Source of the DNA: Aeropyrum camini SY1 = JCM 12091
GTDB lineage: Archaea > Thermoproteota > Thermoprotei_A > Sulfolobales > Acidilobaceae
Reading direction: 5' to 3'
Length of the DNA: 64,000 nt
Assembly (NCBI RefSeq): GCF_000591035.1
Contig: NC_022521.1
Coordinates: 682,001 to 746,000, forward strand
The notes under the pieces are model-generated. The model was given only the letters and a program-made list of their open reading frames with translations. It was not told the DNA's origin and made no database searches. The translations under genes and the position numbers were made by a program. Position 1 is the stretch's first letter, and every line of letters begins with the position of its first letter. This document shows, one piece after another, positions 16,979-26,736 of the stretch.

Positions 16979-17791
16979 TTATGAATGTATAATGGGTGTA
17001 CAAAAAACTATATTATTTAATACGGTAAATTTATATTTTAATTCTTTACTTTTAATAAAGTAATATATGTCTTTGAATTGTACTATTCCATGCTCAATTG
17101 CTATTATAAGTTTGGGATGTTCTGCTTTTAAAAGGTTCTGTGCTCCATGAAGCACTAGAAGTTCTGCACCTTCAACATCAATCTTTATTAGATCAACATG
17201 GTCAATAATTGATTTCCTCTTGAGATTCTTATAAATTGTATCTAATTTATAATAAGGGACATTAAGGTATTTACTGGATCTTTTTAATACAATAGAATGT
17301 GTACCTGATCCACCCTTGTTATCTAAATAAAGCTTTGTTTTTCCATCTTTAGTACCTATGGCAATATTTAAAGGAAGCACTTTTGAAGTTAAATTATTAA
17401 GTATTACGTTGTTTAGTAACAATTCAAAATTTGAGGGCTCGGGTTCAATTGCTATAACTTTTTCTACTTTGGGAGCAACATTAAGGGTATAGATACCTAT
17501 ATTAGCTCCAATATCGAATACTATGCTAGAATTTGTTATCTCAAAATAATCATATATTTTTTTCTTAAATATTTCATAAATAAGCAATGTCTCACCTTTA
17601 TGTGGTCTTACATATGCTCTTAATCCATTTGGTAGTTCAACTAAGACAGTATTAATAAAACCAGACTTTCCTAGAAATCTTAACCACAAGTTCCTTAAGC
17701 GATAAGATCGCAAGATTAATGGGAAATTTTCTATAATGAACCATAATGACAAATTCGGATGAAATTGAAATATATCCGTAATTGTTGTCAT
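16979..17791 (-). CDS. FkbM-family methyltransferase
   Basis: The 270-residue protein contains the SAM-binding motif VFDIGANIGIYTLN, VIAIEPEPSNFELLLNN, and IKIDVEGAELLVLHGA, the typical FkbM order. Such enzymes O-methylate sugars or related acceptors. The start ATG 17791 (MTTITDIF) has GGTGAG five nt upstream; the frame could begin at 17812. It is the last gene of the A+T-rich glycan operon and overlaps or abuts the preceding gene, so methylation of the operon's glycan is likely. Codon use is A/T-ending, unlike flanking genes. Confidence 0.88.
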   Translation of the reverse strand: MTTITDIFQFHPNLSLWFIIENFPLILRSYRLRNLWLRFLGKSGFINTVLVELPNGLRAYVRPHKGETLLIYEIFKKKIYDYFEITNSSIVFDIGANIGIYTLNVAPKVEKVIAIEPEPSNFELLLNNVILNNLTSKVLPLNIAIGTKDGKTKLYLDNKGGSGTHSIVLKRSSKYLNVPYYKLDTIYKNLKRKSIIDHVDLIKIDVEGAELLVLHGAQNLLKAEHPKLIIAIEHGIVQFKDIYYFIKSKELKYKFTVLNNIVFCTPIIHS

Positions 17792-17798
17792 TCTGGCC

Positions 17799-18707
17799 TC
17801 ACCTTGTAGCATGTACTACGAACCATGGAACTATCCTAAGTTCGGGTAATTCTATATTTGGATGAAAGAGAAGTCCATATTCCCCAAATAGTTCTCCATG
17901 ATCAGATGTAATAACTATCGTAATTTTCTTGGGATATAGACGATATACTTCATGTATAAACTCTGCTATATATTTCAACGAATAATTCAGACTGGCTATG
18001 TAACTTGTTCTTAAAATATCTAATACATGTTTGTTTTTTCGGTGAAGCGAATATACTGTTGTGATATTATATGGTGCCCCAAGTCTCCACAGTTCATCGA
18101 AAACATGTGGCCAATAAATGTAAGGAGCATGAGGCTGTAATAGATGAATTACTAGTTTTAATCGACCTGCCTCTAAGTCCTTTGAGTATAATCTCAACAT
18201 AATCTTACTAAAGTTTAGTATACTCTTTGTACTTACAGTCATCTTCTCTTTATTCCAAAACATTTTCCATGTATCAACGACCTTGTGAACGCATTTACTT
18301 ATGTTAGGATCCTCTTTTCTTATGAATGGATTTGCTGATATATAATACACACGGCTCTTATGTTTGGAATTACACCAAGTACTAATAAACCAATCAAGCG
18401 TTATGGAGCCGTTAGACACAACGGGCAATAAGTCACCATTGAAAAATTTGAACACTGACTCTTTAAAGACATCATATCTACAGGCATCAAGAATTATTAA
18501 TATATCCCATTTCTCTTTATCTATAAGACTTTGTTGATACACTAACTTGGTTGTACTGGACATAAACCTTTTCATAAACCTTTTTGATATTATTTTAAAT
18601 AATATTGATTTTTTCAAATAAATTACTCTAGCTATGTATTCGTCTAAAGAAATGGGTTTTGTAAACGTTAGTGTAACTAGCTCTTTAGTTCTCTCTATGC
18701 TTGTCAT
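17799..18707 (-). CDS. Sulfatase/phosphoglycerol transferase-like enzyme
   Basis: The 302-residue protein shows alkaline phosphatase-superfamily motifs: WDILIILDACRYDVF, HLLQPHAPYIYWP, and IVITSDHGELFGEYGLLFHP followed by ELPELRIVPWFV. This short form is common in archaeal surface-glycan clusters, where it may transfer or remove a phosphate- or sulfate-linked group. Start ATG 18707 (MTSIERTK) has GGAGGAG just upstream and overlaps the previous stop as ATGA, so it is translationally coupled. Family solid, reaction unknown. Confidence 0.8.
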   Translation of the reverse strand: MTSIERTKELVTLTFTKPISLDEYIARVIYLKKSILFKIISKRFMKRFMSSTTKLVYQQSLIDKEKWDILIILDACRYDVFKESVFKFFNGDLLPVVSNGSITLDWFISTWCNSKHKSRVYYISANPFIRKEDPNISKCVHKVVDTWKMFWNKEKMTVSTKSILNFSKIMLRLYSKDLEAGRLKLVIHLLQPHAPYIYWPHVFDELWRLGAPYNITTVYSLHRKNKHVLDILRTSYIASLNYSLKYIAEFIHEVYRLYPKKITIVITSDHGELFGEYGLLFHPNIELPELRIVPWFVVHATR

Positions 18708-19867
18708 CGATTTCTCCTCCTTATGTAGGACACTATTTGTTTCCATTTTTTAACTTCCTCGGAAAAGGTTATGACATCAAACAGTTTGGGAATGCTTGTC
18801 ATATTTTCTCCTCCCCTATTTTTTTCCCAAAGCTTTTCAATAGCGTCTGCTAAAGCTTTAGGACTCTTAGGTTTAACTGTTAGTCCTGCGTTAATATTTG
18901 TTTGTAGCCTGTACTTTAGTGCACCAACGCGGGATGCAATTACACAGCGTTTTAGTGCGTTAAATTCGCTTAAAGCTATAGAATACGCCTCAACAGGATC
19001 TGATAGACTTGGAATGACGCCACAATGGATCTTAGCAATTATAGAGTACTTTGTATACTCATCAACTTCACCCAGTAATTTAATACTATTTTTGATAGAT
19101 ACAAATCCGTGTGGATTTTTCTTAGCGAAATAATATAAAGTTCTTAATGCTACTGATCTGGGACCTACTATCCATAGTTCGACAGGGATCTTTTTCTCAA
19201 CTAAAATTGTCATAGCATTAAGCAACACATATGCTCCTTTGTCTTTCGTAAATCTTCCTAGAAACATTAATCTTAGTTTATCATGCTCAATAAATTTATA
19301 ATCACATTTTATTTCTAGCTGGTCCAGGTGTATGCCATGTGGTATATGTATAACCTTGGCTTTTAGTAAGGGCAATTTTTTAATCAATAATACGTCGCGG
19401 AATAATGGTGTATGTACTATATCAGACAGATATGCTATCAATACTTTAAATAAAATTATAAAAGGCGATATAACACGTACTAACGGATTATGATGAAATA
19501 CATACGATATAAATGCTAAGTGAGAACTAATCACAATTTTACCTAAAGCTTTAGATTGTAGTGCTACTATTAACTGAAACAAGGTTTCCGAAAAAAGTAA
19601 GTGTACTATATCGGACGTTTTTACAAGACGTACGACGAGTTTAAACGTATCTATTGGAGGAACTAAGGCAATGCCGCCTACTCTATATGATGGTACGCTT
19701 AACAAGATAAATTTACTATTTATTTTTGATACATATAATTTCCCACAACTGCTGATAAGAATGACTTCGAGGCCTTGCATATGATAGGCTGTAGCTATAT
19801 TTAATACAGCCCTTTGAGCTCCACCTATTCCATTAATGCATCCATGATATAAAAGTATAACACGCAT
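18704..19867 (-). CDS. Glycosyltransferase, GT4-like (GT-B fold)
   Basis: The 387-residue protein opens with VILLYHGCINGIGGAQRAVL, a typical Gly-rich GT4 donor loop, and has LRLMFLGRFTKDKGAYVLL with VELWIVGPRS, then VIPSLSDPVEAYSIALSEFN, the E-x7-E-type donor site. The start ATG 19867 (MRVILLYHG) is preferred over the longer frame because it begins at the conserved first strand. It adds a sugar to an unknown acceptor. Third gene from the end of the seven-gene operon; its stop overlaps the next start. Confidence 0.87.
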   Translation of the reverse strand: MRVILLYHGCINGIGGAQRAVLNIATAYHMQGLEVILISSCGKLYVSKINSKFILLSVPSYRVGGIALVPPIDTFKLVVRLVKTSDIVHLLFSETLFQLIVALQSKALGKIVISSHLAFISYVFHHNPLVRVISPFIILFKVLIAYLSDIVHTPLFRDVLLIKKLPLLKAKVIHIPHGIHLDQLEIKCDYKFIEHDKLRLMFLGRFTKDKGAYVLLNAMTILVEKKIPVELWIVGPRSVALRTLYYFAKKNPHGFVSIKNSIKLLGEVDEYTKYSIIAKIHCGVIPSLSDPVEAYSIALSEFNALKRCVIASRVGALKYRLQTNINAGLTVKPKSPKALADAIEKLWEKNRGGENMTSIPKLFDVITFSEEVKKWKQIVSYIRRRNR

Positions 19868-19878
19868 AAGGTAAACAC

Positions 19879-20736
19879 CTATTTCCTGAATTTTATCTGA
19901 CGCAAAATTATTATATATGCCCCCAAAGTTAATAACATTGCAAATAGGAAGCAAGAAATGCAGTATCTGCGATTTCTTACTAGATAAAGAAGAAAATTGT
20001 GTAAGCGTCTCAGCCAGAATCCGATGGATTTATATTTTGTAGAACTTATATAATGTCGGACGATAAAATTTTTTAATCTTATTGCTATAAGACCATTATT
20101 TAAAATTCTATTTATTAAATCGGGCTCGGACCATTCAGCCTCCTTTTTGAAGCCTTCATAAAATAATCCTGAAGCTTGAATAGACTCCTTCGTTAAGACT
20201 AGTGTTGCAACAGGTATTAAGTATGGTAAACCATTGAATCCGTGGATGTTTAAAAATATATTATGAAGCAAGCTGATTAATCTTGTTGACGAATTTCTAG
20301 TTAATTCGGTGTTGAGATACTGCAATGGTCTTTCTATATAGTCAACAGGCTTTAGTTCTTGGTAACCAAATATTATCCCAATTCTTCTATTCTTCTCTTT
20401 AGTATACTTTAAATAATACACCTTAATTATATTTATAATGTTCTTATTAAGCACAAGAGTGTCGTCTTCGAAAAGCCATATTAGGTCTGCACCATGATTA
20501 ATTGCAGCTACTATACCTTTGTTCCTAGCTTCTACAAGACCTCTTTGTTGAGTTAAAATTATAAACTTAACATCGACATTATCTAGTTTTTGTATGACGT
20601 TGTTTAACTTCCTAATAAATTTATCGGGAACTATTAATACTACTATATCAGGCGGCGGCTTTAAGGAGATAACATGATTCAAAATTAGCCTTAACTGATA
20701 AAATCTAACAGATGGTATTATCATGGCTAATTTCAT
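19879..20736 (-). CDS. Glycosyltransferase family 2-like protein with C-terminal helix
   Basis: The 285-residue protein begins KLAMIIPSVRFYQLRLILNH and has ADLIWLFEDDTLVLNKNI, a DxD-like EDD metal site in a GT-A setting, with VEARNKGIVAAINHG before it. A hydrophobic segment near the C-terminus (CFLFAMLLTLGAYIIIL) probably anchors it. Start ATG 20736 has GGGGGA 7-8 nt upstream and lies just inside the previous stop. Likely adds one sugar in the pathway of its operon. Confidence 0.8.
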   Translation of the reverse strand: MKLAMIIPSVRFYQLRLILNHVISLKPPPDIVVLIVPDKFIRKLNNVIQKLDNVDVKFIILTQQRGLVEARNKGIVAAINHGADLIWLFEDDTLVLNKNIINIIKVYYLKYTKEKNRRIGIIFGYQELKPVDYIERPLQYLNTELTRNSSTRLISLLHNIFLNIHGFNGLPYLIPVATLVLTKESIQASGLFYEGFKKEAEWSEPDLINRILNNGLIAIRLKNFIVRHYISSTKYKSIGFWLRRLHNFLLYLVRNRRYCISCFLFAMLLTLGAYIIILRQIKFRK

Positions 20737-20750
20737 GGCTCTTTCCCCCA

Positions 20751-22490
20751 TCAGCTGCTATGATTAGAATAATAACATATGATTAAGCTAGAATTCATGA
20801 AATTTTCTTGTTCAGTTGTTACTAAACAAGGATGATTGAGGCTATTCAACATGTCTAAATCGTTTCCTTGATATAGAGGTTTAATTATCACTATAGGTAC
20901 ACCTTTAGTTGAATTGAGTATTCCAAGTACTTCGCTGTTAGTTTCTTTAAGGTTAACTATTACATCATGATAATCTTTGTAAACTTTTTCACTAAATGTT
21001 CGATAACTTAGTGAGTTAATATTTTTCAAAAGGTCAGATACCTGACCATAATATACCAGAGCTTTGCAGTCTGTTAGAGCATACAACCAATTTCTATAAA
21101 GCCATGCAACAGCGAATTCCCAATAGTTATATTTAGGTATATAGATTACATAAACTATATAATTATTTCTTAAACATATTTTTTCGTTTATAGTCGTGAT
21201 ATAGTCTAAGACTCGAGTATCTATGTATGGCTTAGTCCAACGAGGGATAAATTCCTTATACGAATATGCAGCGTTAAATACCATAGGTACTAATATCATT
21301 GCTACTAATAGAAATGTGCCAATTTTAGTTATTTGATATCGGCGTGAAAGAAATAGATAATAACCAAAACATAAATATAGTAAAGGCCACGGTAAAAACA
21401 TAAGGGTTCGTGTTTGGAAGACCCAGGGTAATCCAGGCGTGAACGATATAATAGTTACTAGAAATACTAAAGTACCTAATGGTAATATAACCTTATTAGT
21501 GATTCTCGTTCTTTTCACTTGAATATCTAAGATAAAAAGAATTGATGTCGCAATTAAAATAAACATGTTGATAAATAAACCGTACTTACCTCCTAGGATG
21601 TCTGTTCCAAGACGGTGTTCTGATGTCAAAATCAAATTGATTAAAGATTCCTGCCTAGATGAATAATACATAAAACCTTTTATAGAAGATGATACTATAC
21701 CCACTACTTGTTCTATACCTAATAACATTGATAGAACAATAATTAGCACAGAAGAAACTATAAATGCTACAATAGACATAATATATTGTTCACTTAATTC
21801 CATAAGATATCTTGACTTTGTAATTCTGAAGATTACAGCAAGTAAGGTCATATACATTAAGGTAAAAATTGCACTCTCAATTTGATTAAATACCATTACT
21901 AATATCAATACAAAGAGATATAATTTTCCATACTTTCTCGGTTGTTGTGAGGTTCTAAGTTCTGAAATTACTAATATTAGCAAAATATTAAATAATATAA
22001 TATTGAAAAATTGTCTAAATAAATGTGTGACTAGGTAAGCAGTACTTATACTGTACATGGCTAAAATAGAGCTTACCAAAGCTAATAAAACAAATATCAA
22101 TCTCGTTCGAAAATTAGATACGGATGAATATAAAGTTTCTAATAACATAAATACAATAATAAATAGTGTAAAGCCATATAGGGGCACTAAAATGATAACC
22201 GAAAAAGCTGTTATAGCATTTACATAATTAATACTTAAAACTTGACTTAGGAAGTAAGCAAGGAAGGTATATAAATATATGTAATTAAATTTTATGGTTA
22301 ATTCTTCTTTAACACTCTCTGGTATTAAAAGCATTAATCCATAATTTTTAAGTATTCGTATTTGATAAAGATATTTAGGAGTGTCATATCCAAAGATATT
22401 TATACCATAAATAGAGTAAGAGAGTAAACTCAATAGTATAAGAAGACCGGTACTAACTATATTTATAAATAAAAATTTAGTTAATTTCAT
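20751..22490 (-). CDS. Large multi-pass membrane protein, GT-C-like or polymerase-like
   Basis: The 579-residue protein has about 11-13 hydrophobic segments in the first 420 residues and a soluble C-terminal part of about 140. The first loop carries YDTPKYLYQIRILKNYG, an Asp-containing external loop of the kind seen in GT-C glycosyltransferases. No oligosaccharyltransferase WWDYG motif is present. Start ATG 22490 overlaps the previous stop as ATGA. Role suggested: transfer or polymerisation of lipid-linked sugars on the outer face; not certain. Confidence 0.65.
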   Translation of the reverse strand: MKLTKFLFINIVSTGLLILLSLLSYSIYGINIFGYDTPKYLYQIRILKNYGLMLLIPESVKEELTIKFNYIYLYTFLAYFLSQVLSINYVNAITAFSVIILVPLYGFTLFIIVFMLLETLYSSVSNFRTRLIFVLLALVSSILAMYSISTAYLVTHLFRQFFNIILFNILLILVISELRTSQQPRKYGKLYLFVLILVMVFNQIESAIFTLMYMTLLAVIFRITKSRYLMELSEQYIMSIVAFIVSSVLIIVLSMLLGIEQVVGIVSSSIKGFMYYSSRQESLINLILTSEHRLGTDILGGKYGLFINMFILIATSILFILDIQVKRTRITNKVILPLGTLVFLVTIISFTPGLPWVFQTRTLMFLPWPLLYLCFGYYLFLSRRYQITKIGTFLLVAMILVPMVFNAAYSYKEFIPRWTKPYIDTRVLDYITTINEKICLRNNYIVYVIYIPKYNYWEFAVAWLYRNWLYALTDCKALVYYGQVSDLLKNINSLSYRTFSEKVYKDYHDVIVNLKETNSEVLGILNSTKGVPIVIIKPLYQGNDLDMLNSLNHPCLVTTEQENFMNSSLIICYYSNHSS

Positions 22491-23761
22491 TTTGTATTCA
22501 CCCACATTTTATCAAAGTTTATACTCTTTTTAGATCTAATTAGTAATTTAGCTATATCAAAGTAGCTTACTATTCCGCCAAGTATCAACGCTAGAATAAA
22601 CTTAGTTATACTTGCTAAGAATTCAGCTTTGCGAGATGTATAGATGTAATATGTAACTAGGCTTAATGATACTAATGCCATAATAAATAACGTTATATTT
22701 ATATTAGTTTCTTTTGAGAAAATAAAAATTTGTGGTATTAATATAACAATATTATATATCAGAATACCAAATGTTGATAAGAATAGAAGTAATAAAGGTG
22801 ATAATAGTAGCAAACTTACCATATAGGATGAATAGATATATGCACAGACGAGGCCTCTTTTACTAAATATGTCTTTTATCGATTTTTGATATTCAATGAA
22901 AGTTCCAGTAATAGTTCTCCTTGTTCTACTTAGTATTCCTCTCATTGTCTTAGGATAATTTTCATGTACTTTTTTCACAATAATTTTTACTCTAAAGCCT
23001 TCAGTTATAGCTCTGAGACAAAGTTGAAGATCTTCTGCTAGGGAATCTTCATGGAGATACGAAATAATATCTCTTTTAAAGGCCAATAAATCACCATATA
23101 TTGTTGCGGGTGCACAAACTTTCTCTTCAATAGAATGTATTTTTCTTTTAAGCTTATAAAATATGTTTGCAGCAGAATTGTATTCTGGAGCTACAGAAAC
23201 AACACCCAGTAATTCATCTCCGCTGAGAATGTTAATTATCTCTTTAATAACTGCTGAGTTAAAGAATAGGTCATCATCGCTAACGATGACTGTGTATTTT
23301 TTATTTTTTTCAAACTTATTATCAATTAGTCTTAGGGCCATATTGATAGCATTAGCTTTACCTCTTCTAGTATCTTCGAGTAATATTATATATTTTTCTT
23401 GATAGTTTTTACTAATAATATAAACTAGATTTTTTAGTATTTCATCATTTGGCTTTGAATAAACTATAATAATCTTATTTATTATTTTATAAAATTCATT
23501 GTCCTTTTTAAATAAGATATTTAAATGTTTAATTTTCTCAATAAGAATCTTTCTATTTCCGAAGGTAGGTATAATTATATATGCACTGCTACTTTTTTTA
23601 GAAAATCTGTCGACAGTATTATAGTCAATTTTATTGTTTTTTTCAGAAAACTTTGATTTTATTGAAGAATAGATTAATAAATTTAAGGGATGGAAAGTCC
23701 AATAATATAATAGTGCTACTAAAGTTAATAACGTAAGTACTAACCCAATAGTAATAGTCAT
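22487..23761 (-). CDS. Membrane glycosyltransferase family 2
   Basis: The 424-residue protein has an N-terminal helix, then AYIIIPTFGNRKILIEKIKH, LLEDTRRGKANAINMALRL, and VIVSDDDLFFNSAVIK (DDD metal site), then ATIYGDLLAFKRDI and LAEDLQLCLRA, and ends with about four hydrophobic segments. The layout is that of processive or cellulose synthase-like GT2 enzymes, though the QxxRW motif is not obvious; RRTITGT occupies that place. It starts with an ATGA overlap of the preceding gene. Confidence 0.83.
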   Translation of the reverse strand: MTITIGLVLTLLTLVALLYYWTFHPLNLLIYSSIKSKFSEKNNKIDYNTVDRFSKKSSSAYIIIPTFGNRKILIEKIKHLNILFKKDNEFYKIINKIIIVYSKPNDEILKNLVYIISKNYQEKYIILLEDTRRGKANAINMALRLIDNKFEKNKKYTVIVSDDDLFFNSAVIKEIINILSGDELLGVVSVAPEYNSAANIFYKLKRKIHSIEEKVCAPATIYGDLLAFKRDIISYLHEDSLAEDLQLCLRAITEGFRVKIIVKKVHENYPKTMRGILSRTRRTITGTFIEYQKSIKDIFSKRGLVCAYIYSSYMVSLLLLSPLLLLFLSTFGILIYNIVILIPQIFIFSKETNINITLFIMALVSLSLVTYYIYTSRKAEFLASITKFILALILGGIVSYFDIAKLLIRSKKSINFDKMWVNTK

Positions 23762-24645
23762 TGTGCTAACCTCCTCATCATCCGGTACTCAAAACTTTTT
23801 ATATATAGTGATAAGAGTGCTAATAGTAATGATTGAAAACCTAAAAGAATAATCATAACTCCCATTAATATCTTAACATAGTATTCTACATCGTATAAAA
23901 TAATCAGATTAATATATATTATAAGTGCTAATATAAACATTGAACTAGCTAGAATTAATATCAAAAATGTGGGATTATATCGCCATGCCAGTCTAATCAT
24001 TTCTTTAAAAATGTAAAAACCATGTCTTACTCCCAATTTTTTCCTGCCTTGTCTTTGTCGATATCTGATGGGTATCTCAGCTACTTTTTTGGTAGTGCTA
24101 ACTACATGGGCTACAATCTCTGATTCTATACCAAAATTTCTTGTTTCAAACATAAGCTCCTTCAAAATCTCCGTCTTTACTATATACATTCCGCTTAAAA
24201 CATCGCTAAGATTTACTCCAAATAGCATGTTAAAGAATTTGGTTAAGATCTTATTACCTAATCTATATATAAAGGGCTGCGTATTTTCACTGTATTGCCT
24301 TGCTCCTATTACTAAATCGTAACCTTGCTTTATTTTTTCGTAAAGCTCAGGAATGTGTTCTGCAGGATATGTGTAGTCACCATCCATAAGTATTACGTAG
24401 GGTGCTCTCACATATTTCGTAACTGTTCTAATAGCGTCTGCCTTACCTTTACCCTCTTGTATTATTAATTTAATTCCTTTAGATTTCACTATTTCTATGG
24501 TACCATCTGTGCTACCACCATCTACAACTATTATATTCTCTCTAGGTATACCTTTACTCAGTATCTCCTCGAGAACTTTACCTATTGCTTCTGCTTCATT
24601 GAGTGTCGGTATAACTATAGTCAAATCGTTGAACTTACCACTCAT
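23758..24645 (-). CDS. Dolichyl-phosphate sugar synthase-like glycosyltransferase (GT2)
   Basis: The 295-residue protein has TIVIPTLNEAEAIGKVLEE, NIIVVDGGSTDGT, IIQEGKGKADAIRT, and VILMDGDYTYPAEHIPELY (DxD), followed by a type-conserved YDLVIGARQY and LSDVLSGMYIVKTE, as in polyprenyl-phosphate mannose/glucose synthases. Two hydrophobic segments follow (residues about 225-285). It likely charges a lipid carrier with a sugar from a nucleotide donor. It is the first gene of the seven-gene operon; A+T-rich sequence with TATA-like elements lies upstream. Confidence 0.9.
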   Translation of the reverse strand: MSGKFNDLTIVIPTLNEAEAIGKVLEEILSKGIPRENIIVVDGGSTDGTIEIVKSKGIKLIIQEGKGKADAIRTVTKYVRAPYVILMDGDYTYPAEHIPELYEKIKQGYDLVIGARQYSENTQPFIYRLGNKILTKFFNMLFGVNLSDVLSGMYIVKTEILKELMFETRNFGIESEIVAHVVSTTKKVAEIPIRYRQRQGRKKLGVRHGFYIFKEMIRLAWRYNPTFLILILASSMFILALIIYINLIILYDVEYYVKILMGVMIILLGFQSLLLALLSLYIKSFEYRMMRRLAQ

Positions 24646-25345
24646 ACTGCTTCTCCCTTATTGTAACTTTACCGCCTAACTTAAAACTTAGGGTTTAATG
24701 CCAGATAAGCTTCACTTTGGTTTTTCAAATATAGCTATTTTGCATTCTATTATAATATTCTATTATAATACAATATAATGGTATACGATTTAATTTTTGA
24801 CAATATCGCTTTATCGTAACGTTTGCCAATTACAAGTATAATATATGATATTCTGCTATCTTGCTAATCTCGTCTAATATTAGGTACTTCAAGATAACGA
24901 TAATTAGGAAATATTGATATGTTGGAAAAAATTCCAAGCTTTGCTTACGATTTTTGAAGTATCTAGCGATCATCTAATGTGGGAGCCATTTAGAGTTTCA
25001 TTATTACGATAATGTCGCTCAGCGAGGTGTCTACCAGATAGATAGTGTTATTCTGGTGGTATCTGTCTGATGTAATTATCTAAAGTCTTCGCAGACGAAC
25101 ATGACTATTATTCCTTTTTCTTAAAGCCTGAGAGAAACATGTTTTCGTGTTGCGGGATAGCTCATAAACACTTCCTGTGAGTATCCTTGTGTAGTTGGTT
25201 GTGAGTGTTGTCCGAGCTACCATAATCTACTATCACCTCTAAGCATCTTATTTAGACTGAACATTATGCCTCAACATTTTCGGTTTATAGGCCTAGTCGC
25301 CTAGGTGGTTTCACTTATAAATTAAGTATCTCACATTTAGTTCAA
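24646..25345. other. A+T-rich spacer upstream of the glycan operon
   Basis: About 700 bp without a credible gene. It contains a tandem 13-bp repeat, ATTCTATTATAAT, at about 24744 and 24757, in the region where the promoter of the minus-strand operon is expected, and ends on the right with the TATA box of the GlmU-like gene. Confidence 0.65.
25314..25323 (+). promoter_or_regulatory. TATA box giving an apparently leaderless transcript
   Basis: CTTATAAATTA centred at 25318 lies about 28 bp upstream of the GTG start at 25346, so initiation at the usual distance would fall on or next to the start codon. No Shine-Dalgarno sequence precedes the GTG. Confidence 0.6.
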
Positions 25346-26614
25346 GTGTATCGGGTGAACGCTTCTTTGTCTAGGACTGTTTTTGTTGTTCTTGCTGGTG
25401 GTAGGGGGGAGAGGCTTAGGCCCCTTACTGAGACTAGGGCTAAGCCTCTTGTTCCTGTTTTGGGGGAGCCTCTTGTTTGTAGGCATTTGAGGCTTGGCTT
25501 GTCTGCTGGTGTTTTTGATGAGGCTGTTGTTCTTGTGGGCTATCGTGGTGGTGAGGTTGTTGAGCGTGTTAGGTCTTGTGGGTTTGGGGGTGTTAGGTTT
25601 GTTTCTCAGGGTGGGGTTTGGGGGACTGGGCATGCTGTGAGGCGTGTTTTGGAGGAGGTTGGTGGTGGGGAGTATACTTTTGTCTACGGGGATGTTTATC
25701 TGGACTCTAGGTTTTACGGTGCTCTTGCATCGGCGGAGGCGCCCTCTGTTTTGGCTGGGTGGGCTGAGGATGCTCGGTGGTATGGGTTGTTGGAGGTTGA
25801 GGCGGGTTTTGTCCGGGGGGTTGTTGAGAAGCCTGGGGGCGGTGGGGGCGGGTGGGTTTTCATCGGGGGCTTCAAGGTTGACAGCGGTTTCCTGGGTGTT
25901 CTGAGGGGGCTTAGGCCTAGCCCCCGGGGGGAGCTTGAGGTTACCGATGCACTGGCTGTTCTCGCCCGGGAGGGTGTTCTCCGGGCTGTTGTGGGTGGTG
26001 AGGGGTGGGGTTGGGTTGATGTGGGGAGGCCGTGGGATGTTTTGAGGGCTAACCGGATGGCGTTCCACGACCCGGAGTATAGGGGTGTTGTTGAGGGGGA
26101 GGTCCACTCTACTGCCGTTCTCGAGGGGGATGTGGAGAGGGTCTATATAGCACGGGGTGCTAGGGTGGGTGCTCATAGCGTGGTGGAGGGGCCTGCCTAC
26201 ATTGGCCCGGGGGCTCGCGTGGGGCCTGGGGCCCATGTTAGGGGGTATAGCGTTCTCCTCGGGGATGCTTATGTCGGGTTTGCCAGCGAGGTTAAGGCCT
26301 CGGTCTTGATGGAGGGTGCCAGGGCGCCCCACCTCAACTATGTTGGGGACAGTGTTGTGGGGGAGCATGTGAACCTGGGGGCGGGAACTGTGACGGCCAA
26401 CCTCAGGTTCGACGGGAGGAGTGTGAGGATGACGGTGAAGGGGGAGAGAGTTGACACGGGCTTGAGGAAGCTCGGTGCAGTCATAGGCGGCTACGCCCAG
26501 ACAGGCATAAACGTCTCGCTCATGCCCGGTGTGAAAGTGGGGGCGAGGGCTCTGGTGTACCCGGGGTGTGTTGTGAACAGGGATGTGGGTAGTGGGGAGG
26601 TTTTCAAGTGCTAG
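25346..26614 (+). CDS. Bifunctional sugar-1-phosphate nucleotidyltransferase/acetyltransferase (GlmU-like)
   Basis: The 422-residue protein has an N-terminal nucleotidyltransferase domain (VLAGGRGERLRPLTETRAKP, TFVYGDVYLDSR with the metal-binding Asp, and VVEKPGGGGG) and a C-terminal left-handed beta-helix (hexapeptide runs from about residue 255: ARVGAHSVVEGPAYIGPG, MEGARAPHLNYVGDSVVGEH, LGAGTVTANLRFDG). This is the architecture of archaeal ST0452/GlmU-like enzymes making UDP-GlcNAc. GlmS follows 120 bp downstream, strongly supporting amino-sugar nucleotide synthesis. The sense strand is extremely G/T-rich over its first 600 bases. Confidence 0.9.
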   Translation: MYRVNASLSRTVFVVLAGGRGERLRPLTETRAKPLVPVLGEPLVCRHLRLGLSAGVFDEAVVLVGYRGGEVVERVRSCGFGGVRFVSQGGVWGTGHAVRRVLEEVGGGEYTFVYGDVYLDSRFYGALASAEAPSVLAGWAEDARWYGLLEVEAGFVRGVVEKPGGGGGGWVFIGGFKVDSGFLGVLRGLRPSPRGELEVTDALAVLAREGVLRAVVGGEGWGWVDVGRPWDVLRANRMAFHDPEYRGVVEGEVHSTAVLEGDVERVYIARGARVGAHSVVEGPAYIGPGARVGPGAHVRGYSVLLGDAYVGFASEVKASVLMEGARAPHLNYVGDSVVGEHVNLGAGTVTANLRFDGRSVRMTVKGERVDTGLRKLGAVIGGYAQTGINVSLMPGVKVGARALVYPGCVVNRDVGSGEVFKC

Positions 26615-26736
26615 TCCAACATGGTTTCCACCGGATTGTTTATGGTATACCCGCTTATACCGGCTTAACCGTTATATAGCGGCTTACCCAAACCTTCCCA
26701 AACGTGCATACGGCAGTCGGCGAGTGGTGTCAAAAA

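Noticed and set aside
25021-25075. Possible tRNA-like or regulatory fold in the A+T-rich spacer
   Set aside because: Only a 6-bp stem could be drawn; no cloverleaf or conserved loop sequences.
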